Positions 41,124 to 52,511 are shown, counted from the first letter of the stretch. The stretch is 64,000 nt of DNA from Desulforamulus hydrothermalis Lam5 = DSM 18033 (GCF_000315365.1 NZ_CAOS01000007.1:46567-110566), one strand, 5' to 3'. A program made the numbers and translations. Notes: a model not told the origin generated them from the letters alone.

Positions 41124-41636
41124 ATGTACCATACACTGGCGGTATTAGTGGAAAACAGCCCCGGAGTGCTGGCCCGGGTGGCCGGACTGTTCAGCCGGCG
41201 GGGCTACAATATCGACAGCCTGGCGGTGGGACGCACCGACAACCCGGCAATTTCCCGCATGACCATTGTGGTGGAGGGAGATGAACGGGTGTTGGAACAG
41301 GTCAGCAAACAACTGCATAAGCTGGTTGATGTCATTAAAATCAGCGATATTACCTCATCCCCCCATGTTGACAGGGAACTGGTGCTGATCAAGGTTAACG
41401 CCGAGTCAGGCACCCGGGGAGAAATTATGCAGATTGCCCAGATTTTCCGGGCCAACATTGTGGATTACGGCCACAAAAACTTAACCTTGGAATGCACCGG
41501 CAACCAGGAAAAAATCAATGCCTTTGAAGAAGCCTTGCGGCCCTTTGGCATCAGAGAACTGGTGCGCACCGGCAAAGTAGCCATGCTGCGGGGTGCCAAA
41601 TATACCAATCTTAACAGGACAAAAGAGGAGGACTAA
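41124..41636 (+). CDS. ilvN: Acetolactate synthase small (regulatory) subunit
   Basis: 170 residues with an N-terminal ACT domain ([29 protein letters not shown]) that mediates valine feedback inhibition, and the usual C-terminal small-subunit domain. ATG 41124 follows AAAGGGGTG; a GTG one codon earlier is possible. Three bases separate it from ilvC. Confidence 0.96.
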   Translation: MYHTLAVLVENSPGVLARVAGLFSRRGYNIDSLAVGRTDNPAISRMTIVVEGDERVLEQVSKQLHKLVDVIKISDITSSPHVDRELVLIKVNAESGTRGEIMQIAQIFRANIVDYGHKNLTLECTGNQEKINAFEEALRPFGIRELVRTGKVAMLRGAKYTNLNRTKEED

Positions 41637-41638
41637 AC

Positions 41639-42631
41639 ATGGTAAAGATTTATTATGATGCAGATGCTAATCTGGAGTACTTAAAGGGCAAAAAGATTGC
41701 TGTTTTAGGATACGGCAGCCAGGGCCACGCCCAGGCGCAGAGCTTGCGTGACAGCGGTTTGGATGTGGTGGTAGGGCTGCGCCGGGGCAGCCCCAGCTGG
41801 GCCAAGGCGGAGGCAGACGGGCTGGAAGTGGCGGCTGTGGCGGAAGCCTGCGCCAAGGCGGATGTCATCCAGGTGCTGCTGCCGGATGAAATTCAGGGAC
41901 GGGTTTATGCCACCGAAATTGCGCCCCATCTCACCGAAGGCAAGGCTTTGATGTTTTCCCACGGATTCAATATTCACTTTGGGCAAATTGTGCCGCCCCG
42001 GCATGTGGATGTCTTTCTGGTGGCGCCCAAAAGCCCCGGCCATCTGGTCAGGCGCATGTATGTAGAAGGCAAAGGGGTGCCGGGTTTGGTGGCAGTGCAC
42101 CAGGATTATACCGGTAAAGCCAAAGACATTGCCCTGGCTTATGCCAAGGGCATCGGCTGCACCCGGGCGGGGGTTTTTGAAACCACCTTTAAGGAAGAAA
42201 CCGAAACCGACCTGTTTGGCGAACAGGCAGTGCTGTGCGGCGGTGTCAGTGAGCTGATTAAGGCAGGTTTTGATACCCTGGTGGAAGCCGGTTATGCTCC
42301 GGAAATGGCTTACTTTGAGTGCCTGCACGAACTGAAGCTGATTGTCGACCTGATCTACGAGGGAGGGCTTTCCCGCATGAGATATTCGGTCAGCAATACC
42401 GCAGAATACGGCGACTATATGGTGGGTCCCCGCATCATCAACCGGCAAACCAGGGAAGAAATGAAACGGGTGCTGGCAGAAATTCAAAACGGTACCTTTG
42501 CCCGCAACTGGATGCTGGAAAACCAGGTAAACGGGCCGCAATTTAATGCCATCCGCAAAACGGAACAACAGCACCCGGTGGAAAAGGTGGGCGCCCAGCT
42601 GCGCCAGATGATGCCCTGGTTGAAAAAATAA
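41639..42631 (+). CDS. ilvC: Ketol-acid reductoisomerase
   Basis: 330-residue class I enzyme isomerising and reducing acetolactate. The cofactor fold is [21 protein letters not shown] with the loop LRRGSPSW, whose Arg and Ser suggest NADPH use. Catalytic residues lie in [27 protein letters not shown] and the C-terminal domain with [12 protein letters not shown]. Full length. Confidence 0.97.
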   Translation: MVKIYYDADANLEYLKGKKIAVLGYGSQGHAQAQSLRDSGLDVVVGLRRGSPSWAKAEADGLEVAAVAEACAKADVIQVLLPDEIQGRVYATEIAPHLTEGKALMFSHGFNIHFGQIVPPRHVDVFLVAPKSPGHLVRRMYVEGKGVPGLVAVHQDYTGKAKDIALAYAKGIGCTRAGVFETTFKEETETDLFGEQAVLCGGVSELIKAGFDTLVEAGYAPEMAYFECLHELKLIVDLIYEGGLSRMRYSVSNTAEYGDYMVGPRIINRQTREEMKRVLAEIQNGTFARNWMLENQVNGPQFNAIRKTEQQHPVEKVGAQLRQMMPWLKK

Positions 42632-42655
42632 GCGCCTTTTAGATTATAAGCTGAC

Positions 42656-42673
42656 GGCTGACGGCAGTCAGCC
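42656..42673 (+). other. Short hairpin between ilvC and ilvB2
   Basis: GGCTGAC and GTCAGCC pair over 7 bp with loop GGCA. No T-run follows. Could be a weak processing or attenuation element. Confidence 0.35.
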
Positions 42674-42692
42674 TGTTCGGGAGGGATATGCT

Positions 42693-44371
42693 TTGGAAAT
42701 TACCTGTGCCGAAGCGTTGGTTCGCTGCCTGGAGATGGAGGGTGTGGAATTAGTTTTTGGTTATCCCGGTGGTGCCATCCTCCCTGTGTACGATGCCTTA
42801 AAAGACAGCCAGATCAAGCACATACTTACCCGGCACGAGCAGGGGGCAGCCCATGCGGCCAGCGGTTATGCCCGGACTACCGGCAAGGTAGGCGTCTGTA
42901 TGGCCACCTCCGGGCCCGGCGCCACCAACCTGGTCACCGGCCTGGCCAACGCCTATATGGATTCCATACCCTTGGTGGCCATTACCGGGCAGGTTCCCAC
43001 CGTTCAGGTAGGGACGGATGCCTTTCAAGAAGTGGACATTACCGGCATCACCATGCCCATTACCAAACACAACTACCTGGTTAAAGACCCCAAGCTGCTG
43101 CCCATGATTGTTAAGCGGGCTTTCCACATTGCCCGCACCGGCAGGCCTGGCCCGGTTTTAATCGACCTGCCCAAGGATATTGCCATGACGCCCATTCAGT
43201 TTAAATATCCCCAGGAGGTTGAGCTGATGGGCTATAAGCCCACCGTTAAAGGGCACATGGCACAAATCAACCAGGCCGCCAAACTGATCATGCAGGCCCA
43301 GCGGCCGGTTATTTACATCGGCGGCGGGGTGGTAAATGCCAACGCATCGGAAGAACTGGTGTGGCTGGCAGAAACCATTGACGCCCCGGTGGTTTCCACC
43401 CTGATGGGGCTGGGGGCTTTTCCCGGCGACCACCCGCTTTTCCTGGGCATGCTGGGGCTGCACGGCAATAAAGCGGCTAACCTGGCGGTTACCGAGTGTG
43501 ACCTGTTAATTACCCTGGGGGCCCGTTTTGACGACCGGGTAACCGGGCGGGTGGCCGGTTTTGCTCCCCGGGCCAAGGTTATCCATGTGGATATCGACCC
43601 GGCGGAGATCAGTAAAAACGTTATTTCCCACCTGCCCATCGTGGGTGATACCAAAAGGGTGCTGGAAGACCTGCTGGTACGGTTGGATAAGAAACAAAAC
43701 ACACCCTGGGTTAACACCGTGGGCTATTGGAAAACGGAATTTGCCCCCAGGTACCGCATGGGGGGCCGTTACCTGAAACCGCAATATATAATAGAAGAAA
43801 TTTACCGCCACAGCGGCGGGGATGTAATTATTGCCACCGATGTGGGCCAGCACCAGATGTGGGTAGCCCAGCACTTTCCTTTTAAATCCCCCCGCCAACT
43901 GGTTACCTCCGGCGGTTTGGGCTGCATGGGCCTTCGGTTTGCCCGGTGCCATCGGCGCCCCATTTTGGCCGGCCGGACAAAACAGTGGTGCTGGTTACCG
44001 GTGACGGCAGTTTTCAAATGACCTTCAATGAGCTGGCCACCGCCGCGGAACAAAGCCTGCCTTTAAAAATATTTGTCTTAAACAACCGGCGGCTGGGCAT
44101 GGTGCGGCAGCTGCAGGAGTTTTACTGTGATAAACGGTACATGGCAGTGGACTTTAGCTTTGTGCCTGACTTTGCGGCACTGGGCCGCCTGTATGGCTTC
44201 AAGGGCTTAACCGTACGCACCGAGCAGGAGCTGCTGGCAGCCCTGCCGGAAGTATTCAATGAACCGGGGCCGGTGCTGGTGGACTGCGCCATTGACCCGG
44301 ATGAAAATGTGTTGCCCATGGTGCTGACAGGTGCGGACATTTGTAATGCAGTAGACCGGCAAGAAGAATGA
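42693..44371 (+). pseudogene. ilvB: Second acetolactate synthase large subunit, frameshifted as sequenced
   Basis: The frame from TTG 42693 gives a normal ALS up to GGLGCMG, then shifts. One extra C in GGGCC (43928-43932) moves the frame by one; the next bases read FGLPGAIGA. A second extra C in the CCCC run at 43958-43961 moves it again, and the last 140 residues (HFGRPDKTVVLVTGDGSFQM to the stop at 44371) are intact. With both corrected it is about 559 residues. Both indels sit in C runs, so sequencing error is as likely as decay. Close paralogue of the ilvB at 39448. Confidence 0.85.
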
Positions 44372-44385
44372 CAGGAGGGAATGGT

Positions 44386-45903
44386 TTGAGCAACCGGGTT
44401 TATATTTTTGACACAACCCTGCGGGATGGTGAGCAATCCCCGGGCGTCAGTTTAAACATCAACGAAAAACTGCAAATTGCCAGGCAACTGGCCCGCCTGG
44501 GTGTGGATATTCTCGAAGCCGGTTTTCCCATTACCTCCCACGGGGATTTTGCCGCTGTGCAGGCAGTGGCCCGGGAAGTGCGGGGAGTTACGGTGGCCGG
44601 CTTGGCCCGGGCCAATTTTAAAGACATTGATTGCGCCTGGGAAGCCTTGCGGGATGCCGAACAGCCCCGCATCCATACCTTTATTGCCACTTCGGATATA
44701 CACCTGCAATACAAGCTGCGCAAGAACCGGGATCAGGTGGTGGAGGCGGCTGTGGCGGCGGTGCGGCACGCCAGAAAATACACTTCGGATGTAGAGTTTT
44801 CGGCGGAGGATGCCTCCCGTTCGGATGTGGATTACCTGGCCCGGGTGTTTGGCGAGGTAATTAAAGCAGGCGCTACGGTAATTAACATACCGGATACCGT
44901 AGGTTATGCCATGCCCGATGAGTTTGCCCGGTTTATTAAACAGGTGATGGAGAAAACACCGGGCATTGAAAAGGTAGTGGTCAGCGTACACTGCCACGAT
45001 GACCTGGGGTTAGCGGTGGCCAATTCCCTGGCTGCCGTTGGAGCAGGCGCCCGTCAGGTGGAGGGGACCGTTAACGGCATTGGTGAGCGGGCGGGCAACG
45101 CCGCCCTGGAAGAAGTGGTGATGGGCCTGTACACCCGCCAGGATCTTTACCGCCTCACCACCGGTTTTAACACCCGGGAAATTTACCGCACCAGCCGGTT
45201 GGTTAGTTCGTTAACCGGCATGCCGGTGCAGCCTAACAAAGCAGTGGTGGGCAAAAACGCCTTTGCCCACGAGTCCGGCATCCACCAGGACGGCGTGTTG
45301 AAAGAACGCACCACCTACGAAATTATGAACCCGGAGCTGGTTGGCATTGCGGCCAGCAACCTGGTGCTGGGCAAACATTCCGGCCGGCATGCCTTCCGGG
45401 ACCGTTTGGCGGAGCTGGGCTACAACCTGTCGGATGAAGAATTGAACCTGGCCTTTGCCAGATTCAAGGCACTGGCCGATAAAAAGAAAGAAATTACGGA
45501 TGACGACCTGCAGGCCCTTGTGGAAGATGAAATCAGGCATATCCCGGATACCTATACGCTGGAATACTTCCACATTTCCAGCGGCAGTACGGTGGTGCCG
45601 ACAGCCACCGTAGGGCTTAGGGTAGGGGAGGAACGGCAGGAAGATGCCGCCTGCGGCGACGGCCCGGTGGATGCCATCTACAAGGCTGTGGACAAAATTA
45701 CCGGCATTTCCTGCACTTTGGTTAACTATGCCATTAATGCCATTACCGGCGGCACAGACGCCCTGGGCGATGTTACCGTAAAACTAAAGTGCAGCGGCCA
45801 GGAAAAAATTTACACCGGCCGGGGGGTCAGCACCGATATTTTGGAAGCATCCGCCAAAGCCTATGTCAATGCCGTAAATAAATTGATTTATGACAGAAGT
45901 TAA
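44386..45903 (+). CDS. leuA: 2-isopropylmalate synthase
   Basis: 505-residue first enzyme of leucine synthesis, condensing acetyl-CoA with 2-oxoisovalerate. [17 protein letters not shown] holds the metal aspartate and [19 protein letters not shown] the HxH pair. The C-terminal ~130 residues form the leucine-binding regulatory domain, so feedback inhibition is likely. TTG 44386 is 6-7 bases after AGGAGGG; the ATG at 44368 overlaps the preceding stop and lies before that site. Confidence 0.95.
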   Translation: MSNRVYIFDTTLRDGEQSPGVSLNINEKLQIARQLARLGVDILEAGFPITSHGDFAAVQAVAREVRGVTVAGLARANFKDIDCAWEALRDAEQPRIHTFIATSDIHLQYKLRKNRDQVVEAAVAAVRHARKYTSDVEFSAEDASRSDVDYLARVFGEVIKAGATVINIPDTVGYAMPDEFARFIKQVMEKTPGIEKVVVSVHCHDDLGLAVANSLAAVGAGARQVEGTVNGIGERAGNAALEEVVMGLYTRQDLYRLTTGFNTREIYRTSRLVSSLTGMPVQPNKAVVGKNAFAHESGIHQDGVLKERTTYEIMNPELVGIAASNLVLGKHSGRHAFRDRLAELGYNLSDEELNLAFARFKALADKKKEITDDDLQALVEDEIRHIPDTYTLEYFHISSGSTVVPTATVGLRVGEERQEDAACGDGPVDAIYKAVDKITGISCTLVNYAINAITGGTDALGDVTVKLKCSGQEKIYTGRGVSTDILEASAKAYVNAVNKLIYDRS

Positions 45904-45935
45904 GCATTTTTAGCTAATATGAGAGGTGAAGTACC

Positions 45936-47198
45936 GTGCCCATGACCATAACAGAAAAGATACTGGCTGCGGCAGCAGGAAAAGATAGCGTCAAACCGGG
46001 GGAGCTGATTAACGCCAAGGTAGACCTGGTGCTGGCCAACGATATTACCGCACCGGTGGCCATTAAAGAATTTCAAAAAATCGGCCTGACCAGGGTTTGG
46101 GATAAAGAACGGGTAGCCCTGGTGCCCGACCATTTTACCCCCAACAAAGACATCAAGTCTGCGGAACAGGCAAAACTGGTGCGGGACTTTGCCCACAGCC
46201 AGGAACTGACCAATTATTTTGAAGTGGGCCGTATGGGCATTGAACACTGCCTGCTGCCCGAACAGGGGCTGGTGGGTCCCGGCGATGTGGTGATCGGGGC
46301 TGATTCCCACACCTGCACTTACGGTGCTTTGGGTGCCTTTGCCACCGGGGTAGGCAGCACCGACCTGGCTGCCGCCATGGCCCTGGGCGAAACCTGGTTT
46401 AAAGTACCGGAATCCCTGAAGTTTGTTTATCACGGTTCCTTAAACAAATGGGTGGGCGGCAAAGACCTCATCCTTTATACGATCGGCCAAATCGGGGTGG
46501 ACGGCGCCCTCTACCGGGCCATGGAATTTTGCGGCGAAGCCATCCGCCGGCTTTCCATGGACGGACGGTTTACCATGTGCAATATGGCCATTGAAGCGGG
46601 CGGCAAAAACGGCATTATTGAGCCGGATGAGATTACCCGGCAGTATGTAGAGGGTCGGGCCAAACGCCCCTACACCTTTTATACCAGCGATCCGGATGCC
46701 GTTTATGCAGCGGTTTACGAATTTGATGCAAGCAAAATTGAACCCCAGGTGGCTTTTCCTCACCTGCCGGAGAACGCCCGGCCGGTGAGCCAGGCCGGCC
46801 AGGTGGAAATCCACCAGGCGGTCATCGGTTCTTGCACCAACGGGCGGATGGAAGATTTGCGCCTGGCTGCCCAAGTGCTGCAGGGCAAAAAAGTGAACAA
46901 GCGGGTCAGGTTAATTATTATCCCGGGTACCCAGGAAATATACCGCCAGGCCATGCGGGAAGGACTGTTTGAAATTTTCCTGGATGCCGGCGCGGTGGTC
47001 AGCACCCCCACCTGCGGCCCCTGCCTGGGCGGCCATATGGGCATTTTGGCCAAGGGGGAACGCTGCATTGCCACCACCAACCGCAACTTTGTGGGCCGCA
47101 TGGGCCACCCGGAAAGTGAAGTATACCTGGCCAACCCGGCAGTTACCGCTGCCAGTGCCGTGACAGGCCGCATATCACATCCCGAGGAGGTGCTGTAA
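45936..47198 (+). CDS. leuC: 3-isopropylmalate dehydratase large subunit
   Basis: 420-residue aconitase-family subunit of the shorter bacterial/archaeal type. Cluster cysteines are in [15 protein letters not shown] and [35 protein letters not shown] binds substrate. It also serves citramalate in the CimA route. GTG 45936 fits GAGAGGTGA; ATG 45942 is an alternative. leuD follows with no gap. Confidence 0.96.
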   Translation: MPMTITEKILAAAAGKDSVKPGELINAKVDLVLANDITAPVAIKEFQKIGLTRVWDKERVALVPDHFTPNKDIKSAEQAKLVRDFAHSQELTNYFEVGRMGIEHCLLPEQGLVGPGDVVIGADSHTCTYGALGAFATGVGSTDLAAAMALGETWFKVPESLKFVYHGSLNKWVGGKDLILYTIGQIGVDGALYRAMEFCGEAIRRLSMDGRFTMCNMAIEAGGKNGIIEPDEITRQYVEGRAKRPYTFYTSDPDAVYAAVYEFDASKIEPQVAFPHLPENARPVSQAGQVEIHQAVIGSCTNGRMEDLRLAAQVLQGKKVNKRVRLIIIPGTQEIYRQAMREGLFEIFLDAGAVVSTPTCGPCLGGHMGILAKGERCIATTNRNFVGRMGHPESEVYLANPAVTAASAVTGRISHPEEVL

Positions 47199-47699
47199 AT
47201 GAAGCTGCAGGGTAAAGTATGGAAATTTGGCAACGATGTGGATACCGATTTAATTATTGCGGCACGCTACCTTAACAGCTCCGACCCGGCAGAGCTGGCC
47301 AGGCACTGCATGGAGGATGCCGACCCGCAGTTTGCCTCCCGGGTAAAGCCCGGCGATATCCTGGTGGCGGGCAAAAATTTTGGCTGCGGCAGCTCCCGGG
47401 AACACGCGCCCATTGCCATTAAGGCGGCCGGGGTATCCTGTGTGGTGGCGAAATCCTTTGCCCGGATATTTTACCGCAACGCCTTTAATATCGGCCTGCC
47501 TATTTTTGAATGTCCCGAGATTATTGATGAACTGCAGGAAGGGGATGTTATTGCGGTAGACGCAGCCACGGGCGCCATCACCAACCTGACTGACGGAAAA
47601 ACTTACCAGGCCGTACCCATTCCCGATTTTATGCGGCAGATTATTGAAGCGGGCGGGCTGATTAACTACGTTAAAGGGCGGGTGAAGCAGGATGTATAA
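47199..47699 (+). CDS. leuD: 3-isopropylmalate dehydratase small subunit
   Basis: 166-residue swivel-domain partner of Leu[20 protein letters not shown] and the loop [21 protein letters not shown] are diagnostic. The ATG follows the leuC stop directly (TAAATG), and the end overlaps leuB by 8 bases, giving a tightly coupled leuCDB group. Confidence 0.97.
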   Translation: MKLQGKVWKFGNDVDTDLIIAARYLNSSDPAELARHCMEDADPQFASRVKPGDILVAGKNFGCGSSREHAPIAIKAAGVSCVVAKSFARIFYRNAFNIGLPIFECPEIIDELQEGDVIAVDAATGAITNLTDGKTYQAVPIPDFMRQIIEAGGLINYVKGRVKQDV

Positions 47700-48771
47700 A
47701 ATTGCGCTGCTGCCCGGCGACGGTATCGGCCCGGAAATAATCCCCCAGGCGGTCAGAGTGCTGCAGGCGGTGGGGGAAAAATATAACCGTCAGTTTGCGT
47801 TGCAAACCGCTTTAATCGGCGGGGCAGCTTACGATGCCACCGGCCACCCGCTGCCGGAGGAAACCCTGGCGGTCTGCCGTAACAGCGATGCTGTTTTACT
47901 GGGGGCGGTAGGCGGCCCCAAATGGGATAACCTGGCCCCCGAACTGCGGCCGGAGCGGGGGGCCCTGTTGCCGCTGCGCAAAAAGCTGGGGCTGTATGCC
48001 AACCTGCGCCCGGCAGTGGTAAATCCTGCCCTGGCGACTGCTTCCACCCTAAAAGAAGATATTGTGGCAGGGTTGGATATTTTGATTATCAGGGAACTTA
48101 CCGGCGGTCTATACTTTGGCCAAAAACACCGGCAGGACTTGCCGGGGGGCGGCCAAAAAGCGGTTGAAACCCTGGAATATACCACCCATGAGGTGGCCCG
48201 GGTGGCCCGGCTGGGTTTTGAAATGGCCCGCCGGCGCCGTAAAAAGCTGACCTCGGTGGATAAAGCCAACGTGCTGGAAAGCTCCCGCCTGTGGCGGGAA
48301 GTGGTGGAAAGCCTGGCCGGCGAATACCCGGATGTGGAATTAAGCCACATGTATGTGGATAATTGCGCCATGCAACTGGTGCGCAACCCCAAACAGTTTG
48401 ACGTGCTGATAACCGAAAACATGTTTGGCGATATTTTAACCGACCTGGCTTCCCAACTTACCGGTTCCATTGGCATGCTGCCTTCCGCCAGCCTGGGCGG
48501 CGAAGTGGCCCTGTATGAACCTATCCACGGTTCAGCACCGGATATAGCCGGTCAAAACCTGGCCAATCCTATTGCCACCATCCTGTCGGCGGCCATGATG
48601 CTGCGCATTTCCTTTGGCCTGGAGGATGAAGCTGCCGCTGTTGAACGGGCGGTAAATAAGGTACTGCAACAGGGCTACCGCACCGGTGACATCATGCAGC
48701 CGGGCAAAACACGCCTGGGTACAGTGGAAATGACCGATGCCGTTATCAGTGCGCTGGGCCAGGATGCCTGA
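47692..48771 (+). CDS. leuB: 3-isopropylmalate dehydrogenase
   Basis: 359-residue NAD enzyme that oxidises and decarboxylates isopropylmalate, and methylmalate-type intermediates in the CimA route. [41 protein letters not shown] and [20 protein letters not shown] are conserved. Start inside leuD. Confidence 0.97.
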   Translation: MYKIALLPGDGIGPEIIPQAVRVLQAVGEKYNRQFALQTALIGGAAYDATGHPLPEETLAVCRNSDAVLLGAVGGPKWDNLAPELRPERGALLPLRKKLGLYANLRPAVVNPALATASTLKEDIVAGLDILIIRELTGGLYFGQKHRQDLPGGGQKAVETLEYTTHEVARVARLGFEMARRRRKKLTSVDKANVLESSRLWREVVESLAGEYPDVELSHMYVDNCAMQLVRNPKQFDVLITENMFGDILTDLASQLTGSIGMLPSASLGGEVALYEPIHGSAPDIAGQNLANPIATILSAAMMLRISFGLEDEAAAVERAVNKVLQQGYRTGDIMQPGKTRLGTVEMTDAVISALGQDA

Positions 48772-48802
48772 CCGTTAAGAAAAACCCCATAGCATAAATG
48801 AG

Positions 48803-50392
48803 GTGGTTCACATTGGGAATTTAAAGGCAACCATTAAAATTTACGATACCACCCTGCGGGACGGCACCCAGGGGGAAGGGGTCAGCCTTTCGGCCGATGA
48901 TAAAATTAAAATTGCCCTGCGTTTAGACGAAATGGGCTTTCATTATATCGAGGGGGGCTGGCCCGGTTCCAACCCTAAAGATATGGAATTCTTTAACCGT
49001 ATCCGGCAGTACCCCTTGAAAAACGCTATCATAACCGCCTTTGGCAGTACCTGCCGGCCCGGCGTGGCAGCCGATCAGGATGCCAACCTTAACTGCCTGC
49101 TGGCAGCCGGCGTTAAGGCGGCCGCTATTTTCGGCAAAGCCTGGGATTTTCATGTTATCAGGGCCTTAAACACCACCCTGGAAGAAAATTTGCGCATGGT
49201 AAGGGAGTCGGTGGCCTATCTTAAGGCCCATGGCCTGACGGTGTTCTTTGACGGGGAGCATTTTTTTGACGGGTACAAAGCTAACCCCGATTATGCCCTG
49301 GAGGTTTTGCGGGCGGCCGTACAGGGGGGCGCGGATGCCGTGATTCTCTGCGATACCAACGGCGGCAGCCTGCCCCTGGAGGTTTGGCAGGCGGTTAGCC
49401 GGGTTAAGGAGGAGCTGCCCGGAGTAGAACTGGGTATCCATGCCCATAATGACGGCGAGATGGCGGTGGCCAACACACTGATGGCGGTGCAGGCAGGGGC
49501 TGTTCAGGTGCAGGGTACCGTTAACGGGTTGGGCGAGCGGTGCGGCAATGCCAACCTTTGTTCCGTCATCCCCAATCTTACCTTTAAACTGGGCTGCACC
49601 ACCATCCCCCGGGAAAACCTGGTTTACCTGACCGAGCTTTCCCGCTATGTCTATGAACTGGCCAACTTAAACCCGGTGGCCAACCAGCCTTATGTGGGCG
49701 AGAGTGCCTTTGCCCACAAGGGAGGCATCCATGTCAGTGCCCTGTTAAAAGAACCGGGTACCTACGAACACCTGGACCCGGCGCTGGTGGGCAATACCCG
49801 GCGGGTGTTGATGTCTGAACTGGCGGGAATTTCTAACCTGCTGTATAAATACAAAGAACTGCATTTAGATAAAAACAGCCCCGAGGGCAGGCAGGTATTA
49901 GACCGGTTGAAAAACCTGGAACACCGCGGCTACCAGTTTGAGGCGGCCGAGGGATCCCTGGAACTGATGCTGCGCAAGGCCCTTAACGGTTACCGGGAGC
50001 CTTTCCAACTGCAAAGCATGCGGCTGATTCTGGAAATGCGGGAGGAACAGCCTATCCATTCGGAAGCGGTAATTAAGCTAAAGGTGGGAGATGAGGTTGT
50101 TCATACGGCAGCGGAGGGCAACGGACCGGTCAATGCCCTGGACAACGCCCTGCGCAAAGCCCTGGAAACTTTTTATCCCGAAGTGGCGGGCCTGCGGCTG
50201 CTGGATTACAAAGTGCGGGTACTGCAAGAAAAGGCCGGCACCGAAGCCATGGTGCGTGTTTTAATTGAAACCGGCAACGGTAAAAAAACCTGGGGCACCG
50301 TAGGGGTTTCCACCAACATTATTGAAGCCAGCTGGCAGGCCCTGGCCGACAGCATGGCTTACGGCCTGCTGGAAGAACACAAAATCCAGTGA
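48803..50392 (+). CDS. cimA: (R)-citramalate synthase
   Basis: About 529 residues. The HMGL-like catalytic domain has YDTTLRDGTQGEGVSLS and LGIHAHNDGEMAVAN (HxH); YIEGGWPGSNPKD and AFGSTCR distinguish citramalate synthase from LeuA. It condenses pyruvate with acetyl-CoA, giving 2-oxobutyrate and so isoleucine without threonine. A C-terminal regulatory domain is present. The start is uncertain: GTG 48803 overlaps the AGGTGG site, while the in-frame ATT 48812 has ideal spacing. Confidence 0.93.
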   Translation: MVHIGNLKATIKIYDTTLRDGTQGEGVSLSADDKIKIALRLDEMGFHYIEGGWPGSNPKDMEFFNRIRQYPLKNAIITAFGSTCRPGVAADQDANLNCLLAAGVKAAAIFGKAWDFHVIRALNTTLEENLRMVRESVAYLKAHGLTVFFDGEHFFDGYKANPDYALEVLRAAVQGGADAVILCDTNGGSLPLEVWQAVSRVKEELPGVELGIHAHNDGEMAVANTLMAVQAGAVQVQGTVNGLGERCGNANLCSVIPNLTFKLGCTTIPRENLVYLTELSRYVYELANLNPVANQPYVGESAFAHKGGIHVSALLKEPGTYEHLDPALVGNTRRVLMSELAGISNLLYKYKELHLDKNSPEGRQVLDRLKNLEHRGYQFEAAEGSLELMLRKALNGYREPFQLQSMRLILEMREEQPIHSEAVIKLKVGDEVVHTAAEGNGPVNALDNALRKALETFYPEVAGLRLLDYKVRVLQEKAGTEAMVRVLIETGNGKKTWGTVGVSTNIIEASWQALADSMAYGLLEEHKIQ

Positions 50393-50413
50393 CAAGGCAA
50401 GCTTTCCCGGCAT

Positions 50414-50449
50414 AATAAGATTGGGACTTAGGGCCCAATCTTATTTTTT
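50414..50449 (+). terminator. Rho-independent terminator after cimA
   Basis: AATAAGATTGGG and CCCAATCTTATT pair perfectly over 12 bp with an 8-base loop, then Ts. It ends the ilv-leu-cimA operon. Confidence 0.93.
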
Positions 50450-50582
50450 ACTTCCCCAAAAGTGAAAATATTCCTTATAATAACTAGAAGGTTAAATGAA
50501 ATATGTTAGCGAAAAAACAAATAAGGATTAGTCCATCTTTCTGAGAAATACTACAAATATCTGAAGGTGGGGGGAGTGCCGG

Positions 50583-51407
50583 TTGCTGGAACAACTGAAG
50601 GCGCTGAACCTTGATATATTTAACTTTACCAGCATTTTAGACATTTTGCTGGTCAGCTATGTATTTTATCGCTTTATGCTGATTATTCAGGGCACCCGGG
50701 CGGTGCAGCTGATTAAGGGCTTGGTGGTGCTGCTGGTGGCCACCACCGTCAGCAGCTGGTTGCACCTGTACACCGTTAACTGGCTGCTGCAACAGGTGAT
50801 GACTGCCCTGGTGGTGGCGTTGCCCATCGTATTTCAGCCGGAACTGCGGCGGGCCCTGGAAACTCTGGGGCGGGGCAAGTTTTTCAGCCGTACCGTTAAC
50901 ACTCTGAAAGAAGCAGACCGCAGCCGGATGATTAACGAGGTGGTGCGGGCGGTGCAGGTGTTAACCAAAAATAAAATGGGTGCCCTCATCATTATCGAAA
51001 GGGTCACCGGGTTGGAAGAATACATTGATACCGGCATAAAAATTGACGGTATTGTTACGGCGGAATTTCTGGTGAATATATTCATCCCCAACACCCCCCT
51101 GCATGACGGGGCGGTTGTTATCCGGGGCGACCGGGTAACTGCGGCCGCCTGTTTTTTGCCCCTGTCGGAAAACCCATACATCAGTAAGGAACTGGGCACC
51201 CGGCACCGGGCCGGCATTGGCATAAGCGAAGTATCCGATGCGGTGGCGGTTATTGTCTCTGAAGAAACAGGTGCCATTTCAATGGCAATGGACGGCGAAA
51301 TTGACCGCATGCTGGATGAATCTACCCTGAAACAAAAATTAAATGACGCTTTGGAGCAAAAACAACCCGGTTCCTTAGGCAGCATTTTTAGGAGGAACGA
51401 AGCATGA
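50583..51407 (+). CDS. cdaA: Diadenylate cyclase CdaA
   Basis: 274 residues. Three hydrophobic segments near the N-terminus (about 15-35, 42-60, 65-83) anchor a DAC domain with LHDGAVVI (DGA 175-177) and TRHRAGIGIS (RHR 207-209), the catalytic motifs that make c-di-AMP from two ATP. TTG start after GGGGGGAG. The following ybbR-type regulator and glmM complete the conserved cdaA-cdaR-glmM module. Confidence 0.96.
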   Translation: MLEQLKALNLDIFNFTSILDILLVSYVFYRFMLIIQGTRAVQLIKGLVVLLVATTVSSWLHLYTVNWLLQQVMTALVVALPIVFQPELRRALETLGRGKFFSRTVNTLKEADRSRMINEVVRAVQVLTKNKMGALIIIERVTGLEEYIDTGIKIDGIVTAEFLVNIFIPNTPLHDGAVVIRGDRVTAAACFLPLSENPYISKELGTRHRAGIGISEVSDAVAVIVSEETGAISMAMDGEIDRMLDESTLKQKLNDALEQKQPGSLGSIFRRNEA

Positions 51408-52378
51408 TCCGGCTGAAATGGAGCAAAAACACCATGCTGTTGCTTTCAGTGCTGCTGGCCTTGCTGCTCTGGGTTTACGTTAACATCGTGCAAAATCCCG
51501 TTAAAGAGCAGGAATTCAGGGTAGCCCTGGAAACCAGGGGGGAACTGCCCCAGGGCTTAACCGTCAGCGGCCTGCCCAAAAGCGTAACCGTGCGGGTGCA
51601 GGGGAAAAATACCCAGCTTTCCGGCATCCGGTCTGCAGATTTTCAGGCTTATGTTGATTTGGGCAACATCGGCGAAGGAGAAAACAGCCGGCCTGTGCAG
51701 GTATCCGCTCCCAGCGGCCTGCAGGTAATACAGGTAAACCCTGCCCGGTTAAACCTGGTGGCAGAAAGGTTGATCCAAAAACAACTGCCGGTGGCTGCTG
51801 CGGTGAAGGGCGAGCCCTTGAGCGGCTATACCGCCCTGGAACCGGTGGTGCAACCCACGGCGGTTTTGGTGCGGGGGCCGGCCAAGGTGCTGCAGGATCT
51901 CAAAAAACTGGAGCTGACGGTTGATATTACAGGCACCAGCCAAAATATCGAACAACAACTGATGATACCGCTGCCGGCGGGAGTTGCCGCCACGCCCGAC
52001 AGGGTTAAGGTACTGGTGCCCGTTACCCGGGCCCTGCCTTCCCGTACCCTGCCGGTGGTGCCCCGCTATTCCGGCAGCCCGGCCGATCCCTACCAACTGC
52101 TGCGGGTGATTCCCCAACCGGCCACCGTCCAGGTTTACGCCCCGGTGGAAGTGCTGCAGAACCTGGACATCATCAATACTGAAACCATCCGCATTGACGG
52201 TATCACCGGTGATGTTATTAAGGAAGCCCGGTTACTGCTGCCGGCCGGAGTGGTGGATATAATTCCCGGCAAAGTGGAGCTGGCCTTCCAGGTTAAACCC
52301 AAGCAGCCGGCGGACCCGGAGCCGGTTGAAAAACCCCAGGACAATACCGGCCCGGCGGCACCGGAGGTGCAGCCCTGA
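51404..52378 (+). CDS. cdaR: CdaA regulatory protein CdaR (YbbR repeats)
   Basis: 324 residues. One N-terminal membrane helix (MLLLSVLLALLLWVYVNIV, about 11-29) is followed by about three extracellular YbbR repeats, each with a pattern like PKSVTVRVQGKNTQL. CdaR modulates CdaA activity at the membrane. ATGA overlap with cdaA. The C-terminus is proline-rich. Confidence 0.93.
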   Translation: MIRLKWSKNTMLLLSVLLALLLWVYVNIVQNPVKEQEFRVALETRGELPQGLTVSGLPKSVTVRVQGKNTQLSGIRSADFQAYVDLGNIGEGENSRPVQVSAPSGLQVIQVNPARLNLVAERLIQKQLPVAAAVKGEPLSGYTALEPVVQPTAVLVRGPAKVLQDLKKLELTVDITGTSQNIEQQLMIPLPAGVAATPDRVKVLVPVTRALPSRTLPVVPRYSGSPADPYQLLRVIPQPATVQVYAPVEVLQNLDIINTETIRIDGITGDVIKEARLLLPAGVVDIIPGKVELAFQVKPKQPADPEPVEKPQDNTGPAAPEVQP

Positions 52379-52429
52379 TTAGCCCCGGCGGGCGTCCTCC
52401 AAATAGTAGCGCCCGGGTTATTTAAAAAA

Positions 52430-52459
52430 TTGACAGTCAAAAGTTATTGGTTATATAAT
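52430..52459 (+). promoter_or_regulatory. Promoter before glmM
   Basis: TTGACA at 52430 and TATAAT at 52454 separated by 18 bases. It lies in the 133-base gap after cdaR, which also holds a modest GC-rich hairpin (near 52385-52420) that may end part of the cda transcripts. Confidence 0.8.
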
Positions 52460-52511
52460 AGCTTTGATTATTATGGGTTTGCTTGTGATATAAGGAGGAA
52501 ACAGTGAGATA

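Noticed and set aside
50453..50481. Promoter for cdaA
   Set aside because: A TATAAT at 50476 is present, but the -35 position reads TTCCCC, too poor to call.
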